From Halocaridina rubra (lineage: Eukaryota; Arthropoda; Malacostraca; Decapoda; Atyidae): a DNA stretch of 30,000 nt. Below the pieces are notes generated by a model. The model saw nothing but the letters and a program-made list of their open reading frames with translations. It was not told the origin of the DNA and searched no databases. The stretch spans positions 15,001-45,000 of the forward strand of contig JAXCGZ010013719.1 of NCBI GenBank assembly GCA_037179515.1, in the 5' to 3' direction. Shown here piece by piece: positions 18,053 through 26,366 of this stretch. The position numbers were made by a program, and so were the translations under genes. Each line of letters opens with the position of its first letter. Position 1 is the first letter of the stretch.

Positions 18053-18230
18053 TGTTCCATACTATGATTACATGGAAAAGGATAAATCATTTAAAATCGT
18101 GAGAAAAAGTGGAGGTTTTATTACTCAAACTTAGATGTCCGACATGGCGTGTTCTACTCCAGTGAAAACAACAAAACAATAGCGCAATGCAAAGCGCACG
18201 AATTAATCAGCTCAAAAGTTATACATAACA
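18053..18230 (-). repeat. 3' LTR of the gypsy element (178 bp)
   Basis: On the element's own strand it starts TGTTATGTATAAC and ends GTATGGAACA, giving TG...CA ends. It contains an AATAAA polyadenylation signal (complement of 18117-18122). Reading base by base, I find no difference from the 5' LTR. Confidence 0.97.
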
Positions 18231-18242
18231 TTCCTCCCTCCA
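18231..18242 (-). other. Polypurine tract of the gypsy element
   Basis: TGGAGGGAGGAA on the - strand lies directly before the 3' LTR. This is the standard position of the second-strand primer. Confidence 0.85.
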
Positions 18243-18341
18243 AGAAAAGACATACAAAACTTATCAAAAATGGATCAGAAAAATATCAACATACAACAAT
18301 CATTATACAGAAATATCAATATATTATGGCAACAAAAGACA

Positions 18342-19823
18342 TTACAAATTTAATTTTTCTGGTGGCTTAATAATTCTCTTTGATCTCCGTAATACTGGAG
18401 ATGGTGATACAATCTGTTTATCATTCACACCACACCTTTCAGTTTCTGAGACTGTGTCTTCAGACTCAATACAATTACTATCAGGTTGAACTGAAACATC
18501 ACACTTTTGTGAAGATACTTCAACATCATTAGTGGAACTAGAGGCATAGGAATAATTACTTACATTCGAAGAACCTAAAGGCATTGGAGACTCTCTAGGT
18601 GTCTTAATACAAGTACCAGTAAATCTAGGCATAAGCTGATCATGATGCCTCTTCCATGATATATTACCAAAATCATGAACTTGCACCAAATAATTTCTTA
18701 CACCAAGCACTTCAATAATTTTACCTTCAATCCAAGACTCTCCCTTCCCAAAATTTTTAGCAAAAACTGCATCACCAACATTGTACATATTTGTTCCTTC
18801 AGAGAAAACTTTCTTTGACAATTTTTCCAGGTCTCTGTCTTTGTTAGGGGAACATTTTACAGATACTAAAGTTGTTTTAAAACATCTTCCAAATAGTAAC
18901 TCTGCTGGTGATTTACCTATACCACTATAAAAAACTTTAATTTCCTCGGACACAAAATATGGAGCATTATCCGAGACAACAATGTCTGGAATACCAAAAT
19001 TAGAAAATGTTTTTCTAAGCAATTCAATGGTAACACTTGAAGTCATTGAACTAGTAACTTGAACATCTAGAAACTTAGAATATGCATCTACAATTACAAG
19101 AAAATATTTGTTATTTATGGGTCCAGCATAGTCAATGTGAAGTCTTGACCATGCCTTATCAGGGGTAGACCATGACAACACAGGAGCTTGGTTTGGTTGA
19201 AAATTTTTAAAACAAACTGGACAATTCTTTGTAATTTCAGAAATATCTTGGTCAATTTTAGGCCACCAAACCCAATTCCTAGCTTCTGCTTTCATCACAT
19301 TTATCCCATTATGACCACTATGTAAGTGCTCAAGTATTTTACATCTTAAGTTGGTAGGTATTACAATTCTGTTTCTGTACAAAATTACATTGTCATATAA
19401 ACTAAGATCAGATTTAACAGAACCATATTCATGTAATCTCAAATCATTTGTAGACCAACCAAATCTTATATTATGCATGAGTTGACCCAAAACCTCATCT
19501 TTCTGAGTACAATTTCCGATTTTTGAAAAAGAAATATCTTCAAAATCTAAAGCTTCAACTAACTTAATGTATTCAATTGGAGTCATGGATTTATGATCAT
19601 CATCAATAGGCAACCTGCTAAGGGCATCAGCCACAACATTTTCTTTACCCACTTTGTAAGTAAGCTCAAAATCATATTGAGAGAGAAACAGTGCCCAACG
19701 CTGAATACGAGCATTGGCATTAGTAGGAATATGACGCCCTTTGCCAAATAAACCTAAAAGTGGTTTATGGTCGGTCCTTGCTTCAAATTGTCTTCCAAGT
19801 AAAAAATATCTAAAGCGATTCAA
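18342..19823 (-). CDS. Gypsy pol, part 2: end of RNase H plus integrase with an internal deletion
   Basis: The first 70 residues finish RNase H (RTDHKPLLGLF, then ENVVADALSRLP). Integrase follows. Its HHCC zinc-binding motif uses H167, H171, C201 and C204. The first two catalytic residues are D231 (RLHIDYAGP) and D285 (VVSDNAPYF). The next block should lead to a glutamate about 35 residues later. Instead, VSEEIKVF (291-298) runs directly into YSGIGKSPAELLFGR, a segment that normally lies some 70-80 residues further on. The catalytic E is therefore missing. The C-terminal domain is present (GDAVFAKNFGKGESWIEGKI). The first codons are not a true start; the frame joins part 1 through a frameshift. 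The last 80 or so residues are serine-rich and end in a basic patch. Confidence 0.93.
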   Translation of the reverse strand: MNRFRYFLLGRQFEARTDHKPLLGLFGKGRHIPTNANARIQRWALFLSQYDFELTYKVGKENVVADALSRLPIDDDHKSMTPIEYIKLVEALDFEDISFSKIGNCTQKDEVLGQLMHNIRFGWSTNDLRLHEYGSVKSDLSLYDNVILYRNRIVIPTNLRCKILEHLHSGHNGINVMKAEARNWVWWPKIDQDISEITKNCPVCFKNFQPNQAPVLSWSTPDKAWSRLHIDYAGPINNKYFLVIVDAYSKFLDVQVTSSMTSSVTIELLRKTFSNFGIPDIVVSDNAPYFVSEEIKVFYSGIGKSPAELLFGRCFKTTLVSVKCSPNKDRDLEKLSKKVFSEGTNMYNVGDAVFAKNFGKGESWIEGKIIEVLGVRNYLVQVHDFGNISWKRHHDQLMPRFTGTCIKTPRESPMPLGSSNVSNYSYASSSTNDVEVSSQKCDVSVQPDSNCIESEDTVSETERCGVNDKQIVSPSPVLRRSKRIIKPPEKLNL

Positions 19824-19831
19824 CCCAAAAA

Positions 19832-21271
19832 CTAAGGCAAGCCCTTCTCGGTCAATTTGAGCATAGTTCTGTTCAGTTTTTTACTAGCAAAATAAACTGG
19901 TAATTCTCTTCCATCAATTTTTTGCAACAATACACATCCTACACCAATAGGAGACGCATCCACTTCAACAACTAGTGGACTATTACCATCATAATTAGCC
20001 AAAAGGGGACCTTTTGATAAATCCGATTTTACAATTTCAAAAGCTTTGTTTTCAAGTTCAGACCATTTAAAAACTCTATTCTTTTTTAGCAATTCATACA
20101 AGGGGGCCAGCTTGGAAGAAAAATTCTTAATGAATTTACAATAATATGTCAACATTCCAATAAAAGATTGCAACTCTGCAACAGAAGTAGGGGGTGGAGA
20201 ATCTAGAATAGCTTTGACCTTCTTAGGGGAAGGTTTGATTCCTTCACCTGAGATACAAAATCCAAGATATTCTAAAGAAGAAACCTTAACAGCACATTTT
20301 TTCTTGTTAATCTGAACATTATGCTCTTGCAAAATTTTTAACACTTCAATAAACCTAAGATCATGCTGCTCTTCAGATTCACCACTTACAATAATGTCAT
20401 CCAAATAAGCATCAACTCCCTCTACATCTTTCAACAGGTTAGCCATAAATCTCTGAAATATAGCTGGTGAAGAAGAAAGACCAAAAGGTAATCTTTTGTA
20501 CTTAAACAAACCTTTATGTGTATTTACTACTAAATACTTTTGGCTTTCTTCACTCACAGAAATCTGTAAATATGCATTTTTTAAATCAATAGTAGAAAAA
20601 ATCTTTCCCTTACCAATAGATGCTAACAACTCATCTGTTTTAGGTAATGGATATTGGTCACATGATATACATTTATTCAATTCTTTAAAATCTCCACAGA
20701 TACGTACAGACTCCTTATCCGATTTCAACACAGTAACAATGGGGGCAGCCCACTCACTATGGTTAACAGGCTCAACTATATCATCTACAATCAGTTTATT
20801 TAAAGCATCCTCAACTAAAGGTTTATAGTGAATTGGAACTGATCTGTGTTTTCTGAATTTTGGAACTACATCACTCTTAACATGAATGTGAGCTGTAATA
20901 TCTGAAATGGGCTTATTAGGATTAACTTCATAATCATTCAACAATTCTACCACAGAACCATTGACTTTAGAAATTTTAGAAGAATCATTAATACCAGACA
21001 AATAAATACCTATTTTTGGCATCAAATCTTTGCCACATAAGTTAGAATTATGATTCCCTACAACATAAAATGTATGTTTCACTTGCAGAGAATTATAGTA
21101 AACATCCACTCCAACTTTACCCAAAACATTTATTTTGAGATCATCATAAGCATTTAACATTTTATTACAATCTACAATGGACAATCCCAAATTATGAACC
21201 CAATCTTTAGTCAAGGTACTCACAGCAGCACCTGTATCCACCTCAAAAGGTACAAACTTACCATTAACCAA
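19832..21271 (-). CDS. Gypsy pol, part 1: protease, reverse transcriptase, start of RNase H
   Basis: The aspartic protease active site is D12 in DTGAA. The RT domain shows ICGDFKELN, STIDLKNAYLQI (D229), FKYKRLPFGLSSSP, and the catalytic YLDD at 289-292, followed by YLGF and the primer-grip region. RNase H starts with VEVDASPIGVG (D438). The frame then reaches a stop just after KKLNRT, where the family continues in the frame of part 2. A one-frame shift near 19860-19880 has split pol in two. The frame opens only a few codons before the overlap with gag, in the +1 frame relative to gag, so pol was made as a Gag-Pol fusion by frameshifting, not from its own start. Confidence 0.95.
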   Translation of the reverse strand: MVNGKFVPFEVDTGAAVSTLTKDWVHNLGLSIVDCNKMLNAYDDLKINVLGKVGVDVYYNSLQVKHTFYVVGNHNSNLCGKDLMPKIGIYLSGINDSSKISKVNGSVVELLNDYEVNPNKPISDITAHIHVKSDVVPKFRKHRSVPIHYKPLVEDALNKLIVDDIVEPVNHSEWAAPIVTVLKSDKESVRICGDFKELNKCISCDQYPLPKTDELLASIGKGKIFSTIDLKNAYLQISVSEESQKYLVVNTHKGLFKYKRLPFGLSSSPAIFQRFMANLLKDVEGVDAYLDDIIVSGESEEQHDLRFIEVLKILQEHNVQINKKKCAVKVSSLEYLGFCISGEGIKPSPKKVKAILDSPPPTSVAELQSFIGMLTYYCKFIKNFSSKLAPLYELLKKNRVFKWSELENKAFEIVKSDLSKGPLLANYDGNSPLVVEVDASPIGVGCVLLQKIDGRELPVYFASKKLNRTMLKLTEKGLP

Positions 21272-22175
21272 AATAATTCACTTCATCTTTACCAATAGCA
21301 TTGACATTTTTTACTGACAACAGTCTTTCTTCATCAGTATCACTGGAAACTGCTACCTTGTCTACTGCTTTAACTTTAACCTTATGTTTTTTCTCAGAAG
21401 CCTTATTAAAACTTTCTTTTACTGGCTTTGGCTTCACATTACCTTTGACATCTTTTGAAGCCTTCCAACAAACTTGTTTTAAATGTCCTTTCTTACCACA
21501 TAAATTACATGTTAAATTCTTAAAGCGACATTTTGCACTATCATGAGGGTAACCACAGTGTTTACAAGAAACTGACTTACTCATGGGACCATTGGTTGGG
21601 GTTTTAACCTTTTGAACAACACCAGCCTTTTCAGAAACATAAGCTTGTTCAAAATTCAAAACTCTCTCAACTATTTGGATAGAAGACATAACCTTCAAAT
21701 TTAAATTTTCAGCAACCAGATTTGAAAAATAAACCTCATTTTCAAGAGCCATAAACAACTGATCCCGCACACGAGAATCAAAGTTGCTACCAAAATCACA
21801 GTCTTTGGCTAGACACTTCAGGTCTGCATACAGATCTTTTAATGTCTCACCTCCTTTTTTCCTCCTTTGTTGAAAAGCCAATAAACTTCTATGATAACTA
21901 GGCTTTACATCATAATGTGCCTTAAGTAATTTGCATAAATCCTCATACGACTTAGTATGTGGTAAATCTGGGGCACAAATGTTTCCTAAAATAGCATAAA
22001 CTTCAGTACCAATAGAAACCAGAAGTAAATTTTTTTTACTAATTGCCTCAGTTATTTCCAAATTTAAAAAATTTGCTTCCAACAAACTTAACCACAATTC
22101 AAAAGAAATCTTTGAAGGGTTAAAATGATCAATGTTCACTCTGCGGTTAGCCCTATTTTCATTTTCTTGAGGCAT
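21264..22175 (-). CDS. Gypsy gag (capsid and nucleocapsid, 303 aa)
   Basis: It starts at an ATG (MPQENENRANRRVN) and is uninterrupted. Residues 20-180 look like a helical capsid region (FELWLSLLEANF, then HYDVKPSYHRSLLAFQQR, then LKDLYADLKCLAKDC). The nucleocapsid has two zinc knuckles: C204-X2-C207-X3-H211-X4-C216 and C223-X2-C226-X4-H231-X4-C236, flanked by lysine-rich stretches. This pair, with the short X3 spacing in the first knuckle, is the pattern of Mag-like gypsy Gag. It forms the particle and binds element RNA in the cytoplasm. The ORF ends at TAA 21264-21266, overlapping pol by 8 nt. It is the only intact gene of the element. Confidence 0.95.
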   Translation of the reverse strand: MPQENENRANRRVNIDHFNPSKISFELWLSLLEANFLNLEITEAISKKNLLLVSIGTEVYAILGNICAPDLPHTKSYEDLCKLLKAHYDVKPSYHRSLLAFQQRRKKGGETLKDLYADLKCLAKDCDFGSNFDSRVRDQLFMALENEVYFSNLVAENLNLKVMSSIQIVERVLNFEQAYVSEKAGVVQKVKTPTNGPMSKSVSCKHCGYPHDSAKCRFKNLTCNLCGKKGHLKQVCWKASKDVKGNVKPKPVKESFNKASEKKHKVKVKAVDKVAVSSDTDEERLLSVKNVNAIGKDEVNYFG

Positions 22176-22746
22176 GATTATAGGCTAAGTCACTGGGTGA
22201 ACTGGAAATAATCTCAAAATACACAACATGCAATCATGGCACAGACAGAATAGGCTAAATATTATAGCACTGACAACATAAGCTAAACATCATAGAACTA
22301 GGCTAGGCCTATATGCAATTTGTTTTACTCCACTCCTCAAAGCACTGGGGTTAAGCACCATATGCTTACGGTAGGCTATGATCAATCAAGGCTACCGTCC
22401 ACAAAACACTGGAAACAAGGTTACCGATAAACACAATTGGCCTACCATAGGCTATCATCAATCTAGGGTACACCTTGGAAAATAATCACTATAGCTTTCC
22501 AATCTTGAAAAAATCCGTCAGCATTAGGCTTAAACAGTTATAATACGGCATCTATGAAGGCTCCAATGCTAACTGCAAAACTTGATCAAAACAGCCTATG
22601 GAGGGTGGCCACGGGAACGAATATCTCGGAAGTCAGAAGCTTACCCAATTTACCGGCTACCTCAAAACTGCAAAAACTTCACTTAAATACTGCAAACCAG
22701 AAGTTCCTTTTGCTACTGCATTGGTCCTTTGTACCTCGTCGCCATT
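22176..22746 (-). promoter_or_regulatory. 5' leader of the gypsy element, rich in TAGGCTA-like motifs
   Basis: This untranslated leader of about 570 nt lies between the 5' LTR and the gag ATG. On the + strand, AGGCTA-type words recur many times (for example near 22182, 22248, 22303, 22369 and 22448). No open frame belongs to the element here. It would be expected to carry packaging and dimerisation signals, but I cannot point to them. Confidence 0.6.
22727..22744 (-). other. Primer-binding site of the gypsy element
   Basis: On the - strand, two bases after the 5' LTR, the sequence TGGCGACGAGGTACAAAG begins with the TGG that pairs with a tRNA 3' CCA. I cannot name the tRNA with confidence. 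Confidence 0.8.
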
Positions 22747-22924
22747 TGTTCCATACTATGATTACATGGAAAAGGATAAATCATTTAAAATCGTGAGAAA
22801 AAGTGGAGGTTTTATTACTCAAACTTAGATGTCCGACATGGCGTGTTCTACTCCAGTGAAAACAACAAAACAATAGCGCAATGCAAAGCGCACGAATTAA
22901 TCAGCTCAAAAGTTATACATAACA
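22747..22924 (-). repeat. 5' LTR of the gypsy element (178 bp)
   Basis: It is identical to the LTR at 18053-18230 over all 178 bases, with the same TG...CA ends. It should contain the promoter for transcription on the - strand. AATAAA lies on the - strand opposite 22811-22816. Confidence 0.97.
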
Positions 22925-22929
22925 GATTA
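22925..22929. other. Target-site duplication of the gypsy element (right copy, GATTA)
   Basis: It matches the five bases before the left LTR (18048-18052). Together they identify an intact insertion with no flank rearrangement. Confidence 0.9.
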
Positions 22930-23270
22930 GTTTTCCGGCATCCTCCTCCTCTTCTACTGCTTAATGCGATCGGATATTATGGAGAGAATGGAAAAAAAGC
23001 ATTAAGAATAAACAGCAAATAAACTTGCCATATAATATCGTCAGGGGAATAGCGTGCGAGAGTGCATTAGCTGATAGTAAGACGGAAAAACGTTTGCAGA
23101 TAGAGGCTCGTTCCCGCATCCACTTCCTCTTCTACCTCTTAATGCGATCGGATATTATGGAGAGAATGGAAAAAAAGCATTAAGAACAAACTTGCCATAA
23201 AATATTATCAGGGAAAAAGCATGCGAGAGCAAACACGTTTGCAGATAGAGGTTCGTCCTCCCGCATCCTT
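22925..23270. repeat. Tandem repeat block, right part
   Basis: The interrupted unit continues here with GCATCCTCCTCCTCTTCTAC and AATGCGATCGGATATTATGG. Two further, shorter units follow (equivalent points TTGCAGATAGAGG at about 23095 and 23240). The last one ends shortly after CCGCATCC at about 23270. Confidence 0.85.
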
Positions 23271-23854
23271 GAGCTCACCGCCACCATGCACGTCCCAGTG
23301 TTTGCCTGTTGCCCACCGCATAATAGAGTGCATTACTTTGTTTACTGTACAGTAAATCTGTATATCTTTTATACTCTACACTGTTTGCATGTTAATATAA
23401 ATAGCTACAGGTCTTTCTGCTTTGTTATGTACTTATAAAATATGCTTTACTTATCTTATATCTTTGGCATAGTGTGTCTATGTATGGTTGTGAAACGTAT
23501 CTATGCCCATTATCATTGTTTCTTATAAAAAATGACCCGTTACGTTATGCGATTTTCACATTACCTGTCACTTCTGAGAACCTATCTTTGCTTTATTCTA
23601 AGAACTTGGTGTATAGTTATTATGTCGATGAAAGGATAATCCGAATTAACCCCAAAGTAAGTGGTAATCCATGATAGCCATATAAAACTGCAGAAAAACA
23701 AGAAAAAATATTTTTTTCACATGGGAATGTTTTGGTTGCTTAGGTAGCCCTATATTTTGTAATTCAAAGTCATAATATTTTTAGTTTCACATAATTTGTT
23801 TGTTTATTACCTCAAAATTACCAAAATATTGTTCCAAATAACCCCATCATACGG
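23271..23854 (+). other. Right end of the pogo-like element, noncoding
   Basis: This is AT-rich sequence with a subterminal inverted motif (read on the - strand, GGGGTTAATTCGGA at about 23658) and the terminal inverted repeat at 23832-23854. The short open frame at 23474-23674 has no recognisable motif. Confidence 0.45.
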
Positions 23855-23920
23855 TACTTAATTATGCTCTTGGGGATCATATAGTCTTAATGTAGAATAA
23901 ATACAATACAACCCATAAGA

Positions 23921-24213
23921 GATCCTATTTACCTAATAATATAAGAAGGCCGCCAATATACATTTCGAAAATGCTAAATCGGACAGTACTGTTTACTGGT
24001 AAATCAATATAATCTAAGAAAGCCAATCAAAATATATATAAATACATGGCCTTTACTCATTTAGCAGGAGACACGGCTGTAAAATCTCGGGGGGTAATGC
24101 TGCTATCTTCTCAACAGGCAAATATGCTTGAGGGATATGCTGCTCTCTTCTCAACCGGTGAATATGGTAAAAACAGATTCACTAAGTTTCTTCCTGACCT
24201 TTCCCCTTCCAAG
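23921..24213. repeat. Left copy of a diverged direct repeat, possibly a degenerate LTR
   Basis: It aligns with 27298-27554 in the same orientation. Shared blocks include GGACAGTACTGTTTAC (one base differs), ATAATCTAAGAAAGC, AATATATATAAATA-ATGGCC, GGAGACACGGCT and GCTGCTATCTTCTCAAC. This copy also has an internal 40-bp duplication (24097-24176). The two copies flank a BEL/Pao remnant, which suggests old LTRs, but a plain dispersed repeat is also possible. Confidence 0.7.
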
Positions 24214-24711
<498 letters not shown>

Positions 24712-25086
24712 TTAACCAAGGGAGTAACTTAGCCTAAGTCCCAAGTAGGATGATCTACACCAACACCACCGGGGTCTGAGTCCATTGGTAATCAAGAAAA
24801 TAATTATTAAATATAAAATCAACAACCTTCTTTGTTGCCATGCAACTGGCATGACTGAGGGTGAAAAGGTGGACCAGAACATTCCCAATACAGTTGGTAT
24901 ACCATTCCTGAAGTAAACAATGCTAATCACAGGCACAATAACACTCTCAAAGACTTGGAAGGAAGGATACCACAGAATATCTGAATAATGATTAGCAATT
25001 ATTAGGCCGATAACGATCACCATATATGTCAAAGATGACCTAAAATAAACAAAAAAAGAAACTTCAAAAGCATGCGAGCCCAACAT
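24712..25086 (-). pseudogene. Hydrophobic open frame, unidentified membrane-protein-like fragment
   Basis: The 124-codon frame holds about three hydrophobic segments: TYMVIVIGLIIANHY, VFESVIVPVISIVYF and LLILYLIIIFLI. Between the last two lies FRNGIPTVLGMFWSTFSPSV. A pyrimidine-rich stretch with TTTATTTTAG precedes the second half of the codons and could be an intron acceptor on this strand. I recognise no family. It lies downstream of a second hydrophobic frame (25103-25462) on the same strand. Together they could be remains of one multi-pass protein, either a captured host gene fragment or a retroelement-borne membrane protein. AT-rich DNA readily yields hydrophobic chance ORFs, so confidence is low. 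Confidence 0.25.
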
Positions 25087-25102
25087 TGAGCATGAAAAAA
25101 TT

Positions 25103-25462
25103 TTAACTCTTTATATCTGCAACAGAGTAGGCGATGATCGCTATAGCAAAACAGACTGAACACACTACAAACGATGCCAAATAAGTATCTGGGTTGACAG
25201 TATATCTTAGGAAATATGTGACCACCATACCAACAAAAATGGCATTCATCATAATAATCAGTAGAGCAGAATGGAAAGGACACAGGCATTTGTGCCATGA
25301 CATTAGCGTGGAAATTCCTCCTGCCAAAGCTCCTACGAGTGTACCCCAACCTAATTCATTAGGGTTTGATTCAATAGCAGTCATTGCTGGGTCAATACCT
25401 ATACTTATGAACAGGTTCACTGTTCTCGTCAATGACATCCATAACATCAACAGGAGAATCAT
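25103..25462 (-). pseudogene. Hydrophobic open frame overlapping the BEL remnant, unidentified membrane-protein-like fragment
   Basis: After an initial part that may still belong to the BEL polyprotein (ISIGIDPAMTAIESNPNE), the frame turns strongly hydrophobic. It shows GWGTLVGALAGGISTLMSWH, then HSALLIIMMNAIFVGMVVTYF, then ASFVVCSVCFAIAIIAYSV, about three membrane-spanning segments with short polar loops. Glycines and polar turns are placed as in real transporters or tetraspan proteins rather than as in random AT-rich sequence. I cannot name the family. It stops at TAA 25103-25105. Confidence 0.3.
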
Positions 25463-26289
25463 TAACAGTCAGCCTGCAAATAAGAACATCGGCCTGGCAA
25501 TGAGATTTTGAATTATCAGAAAAACTGGGCACTATTTTACCAAACGATATGTAACCACAGGGTGTTTGAAGCAAGTTAATGTTATCATACCTCACCATTC
25601 CACCAATAGTCTCCAAAAGAGTCACATCCGATCATGAGATTAATGTTTGAGATGAAATCAGAAGTAACTTAATCACAAACTTAATGCATTCTACTAGAAG
25701 GTGAAGTAATCTTGTTAGGTAAATATTCTACCACTGCTACCTTTACTTTCTCTGCCCTTTTCCTCGAGACTAGAGGCATAACAATAGGAAAATTTCCTTC
25801 TGTGGGTTTCAAATGAAAACCCCTTAAGACTAGTCGACGTCTCTCTACAATACCTAACTGTAACCACTTTGCTAGCTTGGATGTGATAAAGGACATCTGT
25901 GATCCAGGATCAAAGAAACAACGTGTCTCTATAGATTTTTGTGTCTTATTGTTATCGATAGTAACTTGGGCTGTAGCTAAAGGAGAAGAATACTTAGTAT
26001 TAGTATACTGGTTACTCAAAACTAACTTGTCCAACTCCGCACCTACACTAGCCACGGTGTCTGATTCAGTTACACTTTGAGACTTCTCTCTCTCTCTTTC
26101 TGAGATATATTCATCTCATATGTCCAAGTTTTTGTTCCATCTCGTCTGTAACGATTCCACATTAGTCTTCATAGTCACTAAGACTGGATTAGCTATGTTA
26201 ACAGCTACTTTGGCACTATTCAATTTCCTCGTGACCGCTGCTCTGTATCCACTCAAGGAGCGATCAGAAATTGATGCCACTTCCGCTTG
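25392..26289 (-). pseudogene. BEL/Pao retrotransposon remnant: gag N-terminal stub joined to an A17-type protease domain
   Basis: Reading leftward from 26289, the frame gives SGYRAAVTRKLNSAKVAVN and VESLQTRWNKN, which resembles the start of BEL/Pao Gag, then a TGA (26116-26118). In the same frame it continues with SSPLATAQVTIDNN and the protease signature CFFDPGSQMSFITSKLAKWL (active-site D in DPGSQ), to a stop at 25681. Homology resumes in other frames: NINLMIGCDSFGDYWWNG at about 25600-25650, then VRYDNINLLQTPCGYISFGK to about 25400. Most of Gag, including its zinc knuckle region, and all of RT, RNase H and integrase are missing. One stop and at least two frameshifts show that it is dead. 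The family call rests on the DUF1758-like protease block. Confidence 0.75.
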
Positions 26290-26366
26290 TTATCAACGTG
26301 TCATGAATCTACTTCTTAACCTAACCTAGTAAATATTTTTCCTTTTAGATAACAAGCGGAAGTAGC
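26276..26366. repeat. Inverted repeat, 19-bp arms with a 53-bp spacer
   Basis: The arm GCCACTTCCGCTTGTTATC (26276-26294) and the reverse complement of 26348-26366 match at 18 of 19 positions. The left arm overlaps the start of the BEL gag stub. Confidence 0.85.

Larger units (their letters stand above)
18053..22924 (-). mobile_element. Complete-length Mag-like Ty3/gypsy LTR retrotransposon, recently inserted but defective
   Basis: This 4872-bp element has two identical 178-bp LTRs, a GATTA target duplication, a primer-binding site beside the 5' LTR, a polypurine tract beside the 3' LTR, a gag with two zinc knuckles, and a pol ordered protease, RT, RNase H, integrase. There is no envelope gene. 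Domain order and the gag double zinc knuckle fit the Mag clade; the clade is inferred from motif style. Pol carries a frameshift near 19860-19880 and a deletion inside integrase at about 18930. Identical LTRs mean too little time for point changes, yet the coding damage predicts that it cannot transpose unaided. Confidence 0.95.
15077..23854 (+). mobile_element. Pogo/Tigger-like DNA transposon, interrupted by a nested gypsy element
   Basis: The left end (after TA 15075-15076) begins CTGTATGATGGG and the right end, read on the - strand (after TA 23855-23856), begins CCGTATGATGGG. That is 11 of 12 matches with the TA target dinucleotide kept on both sides, as expected for the IS630/Tc1/mariner/pogo group. 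Further GGGGTWATTTGGGA-like motifs lie inward at about 15104, 15446 and, inverted, about 23658. Inside are a degenerate pogo-type transposase (+ strand, 15547-17384), a tandem repeat block and the gypsy element at 18053-22924. Without gypsy and one GATTA copy the transposon is about 3.9 kb. The transposase is certain. The exact ends are inferred from the inverted match. Confidence 0.6.

Noticed and set aside
20496..20828. Open frame on the + strand inside gypsy pol
   Set aside because: It is antisense to the RT domain and shows no motif of its own. The same holds for 21301-21546 and 22554-22828.
24712..25462. Hydrophobic frames as part of an integrated virus or an envelope gene
   Set aside because: No signal peptide followed by a fusion-type ectodomain, no cleavage site and no viral core gene is seen in the window. 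The origin is left open.
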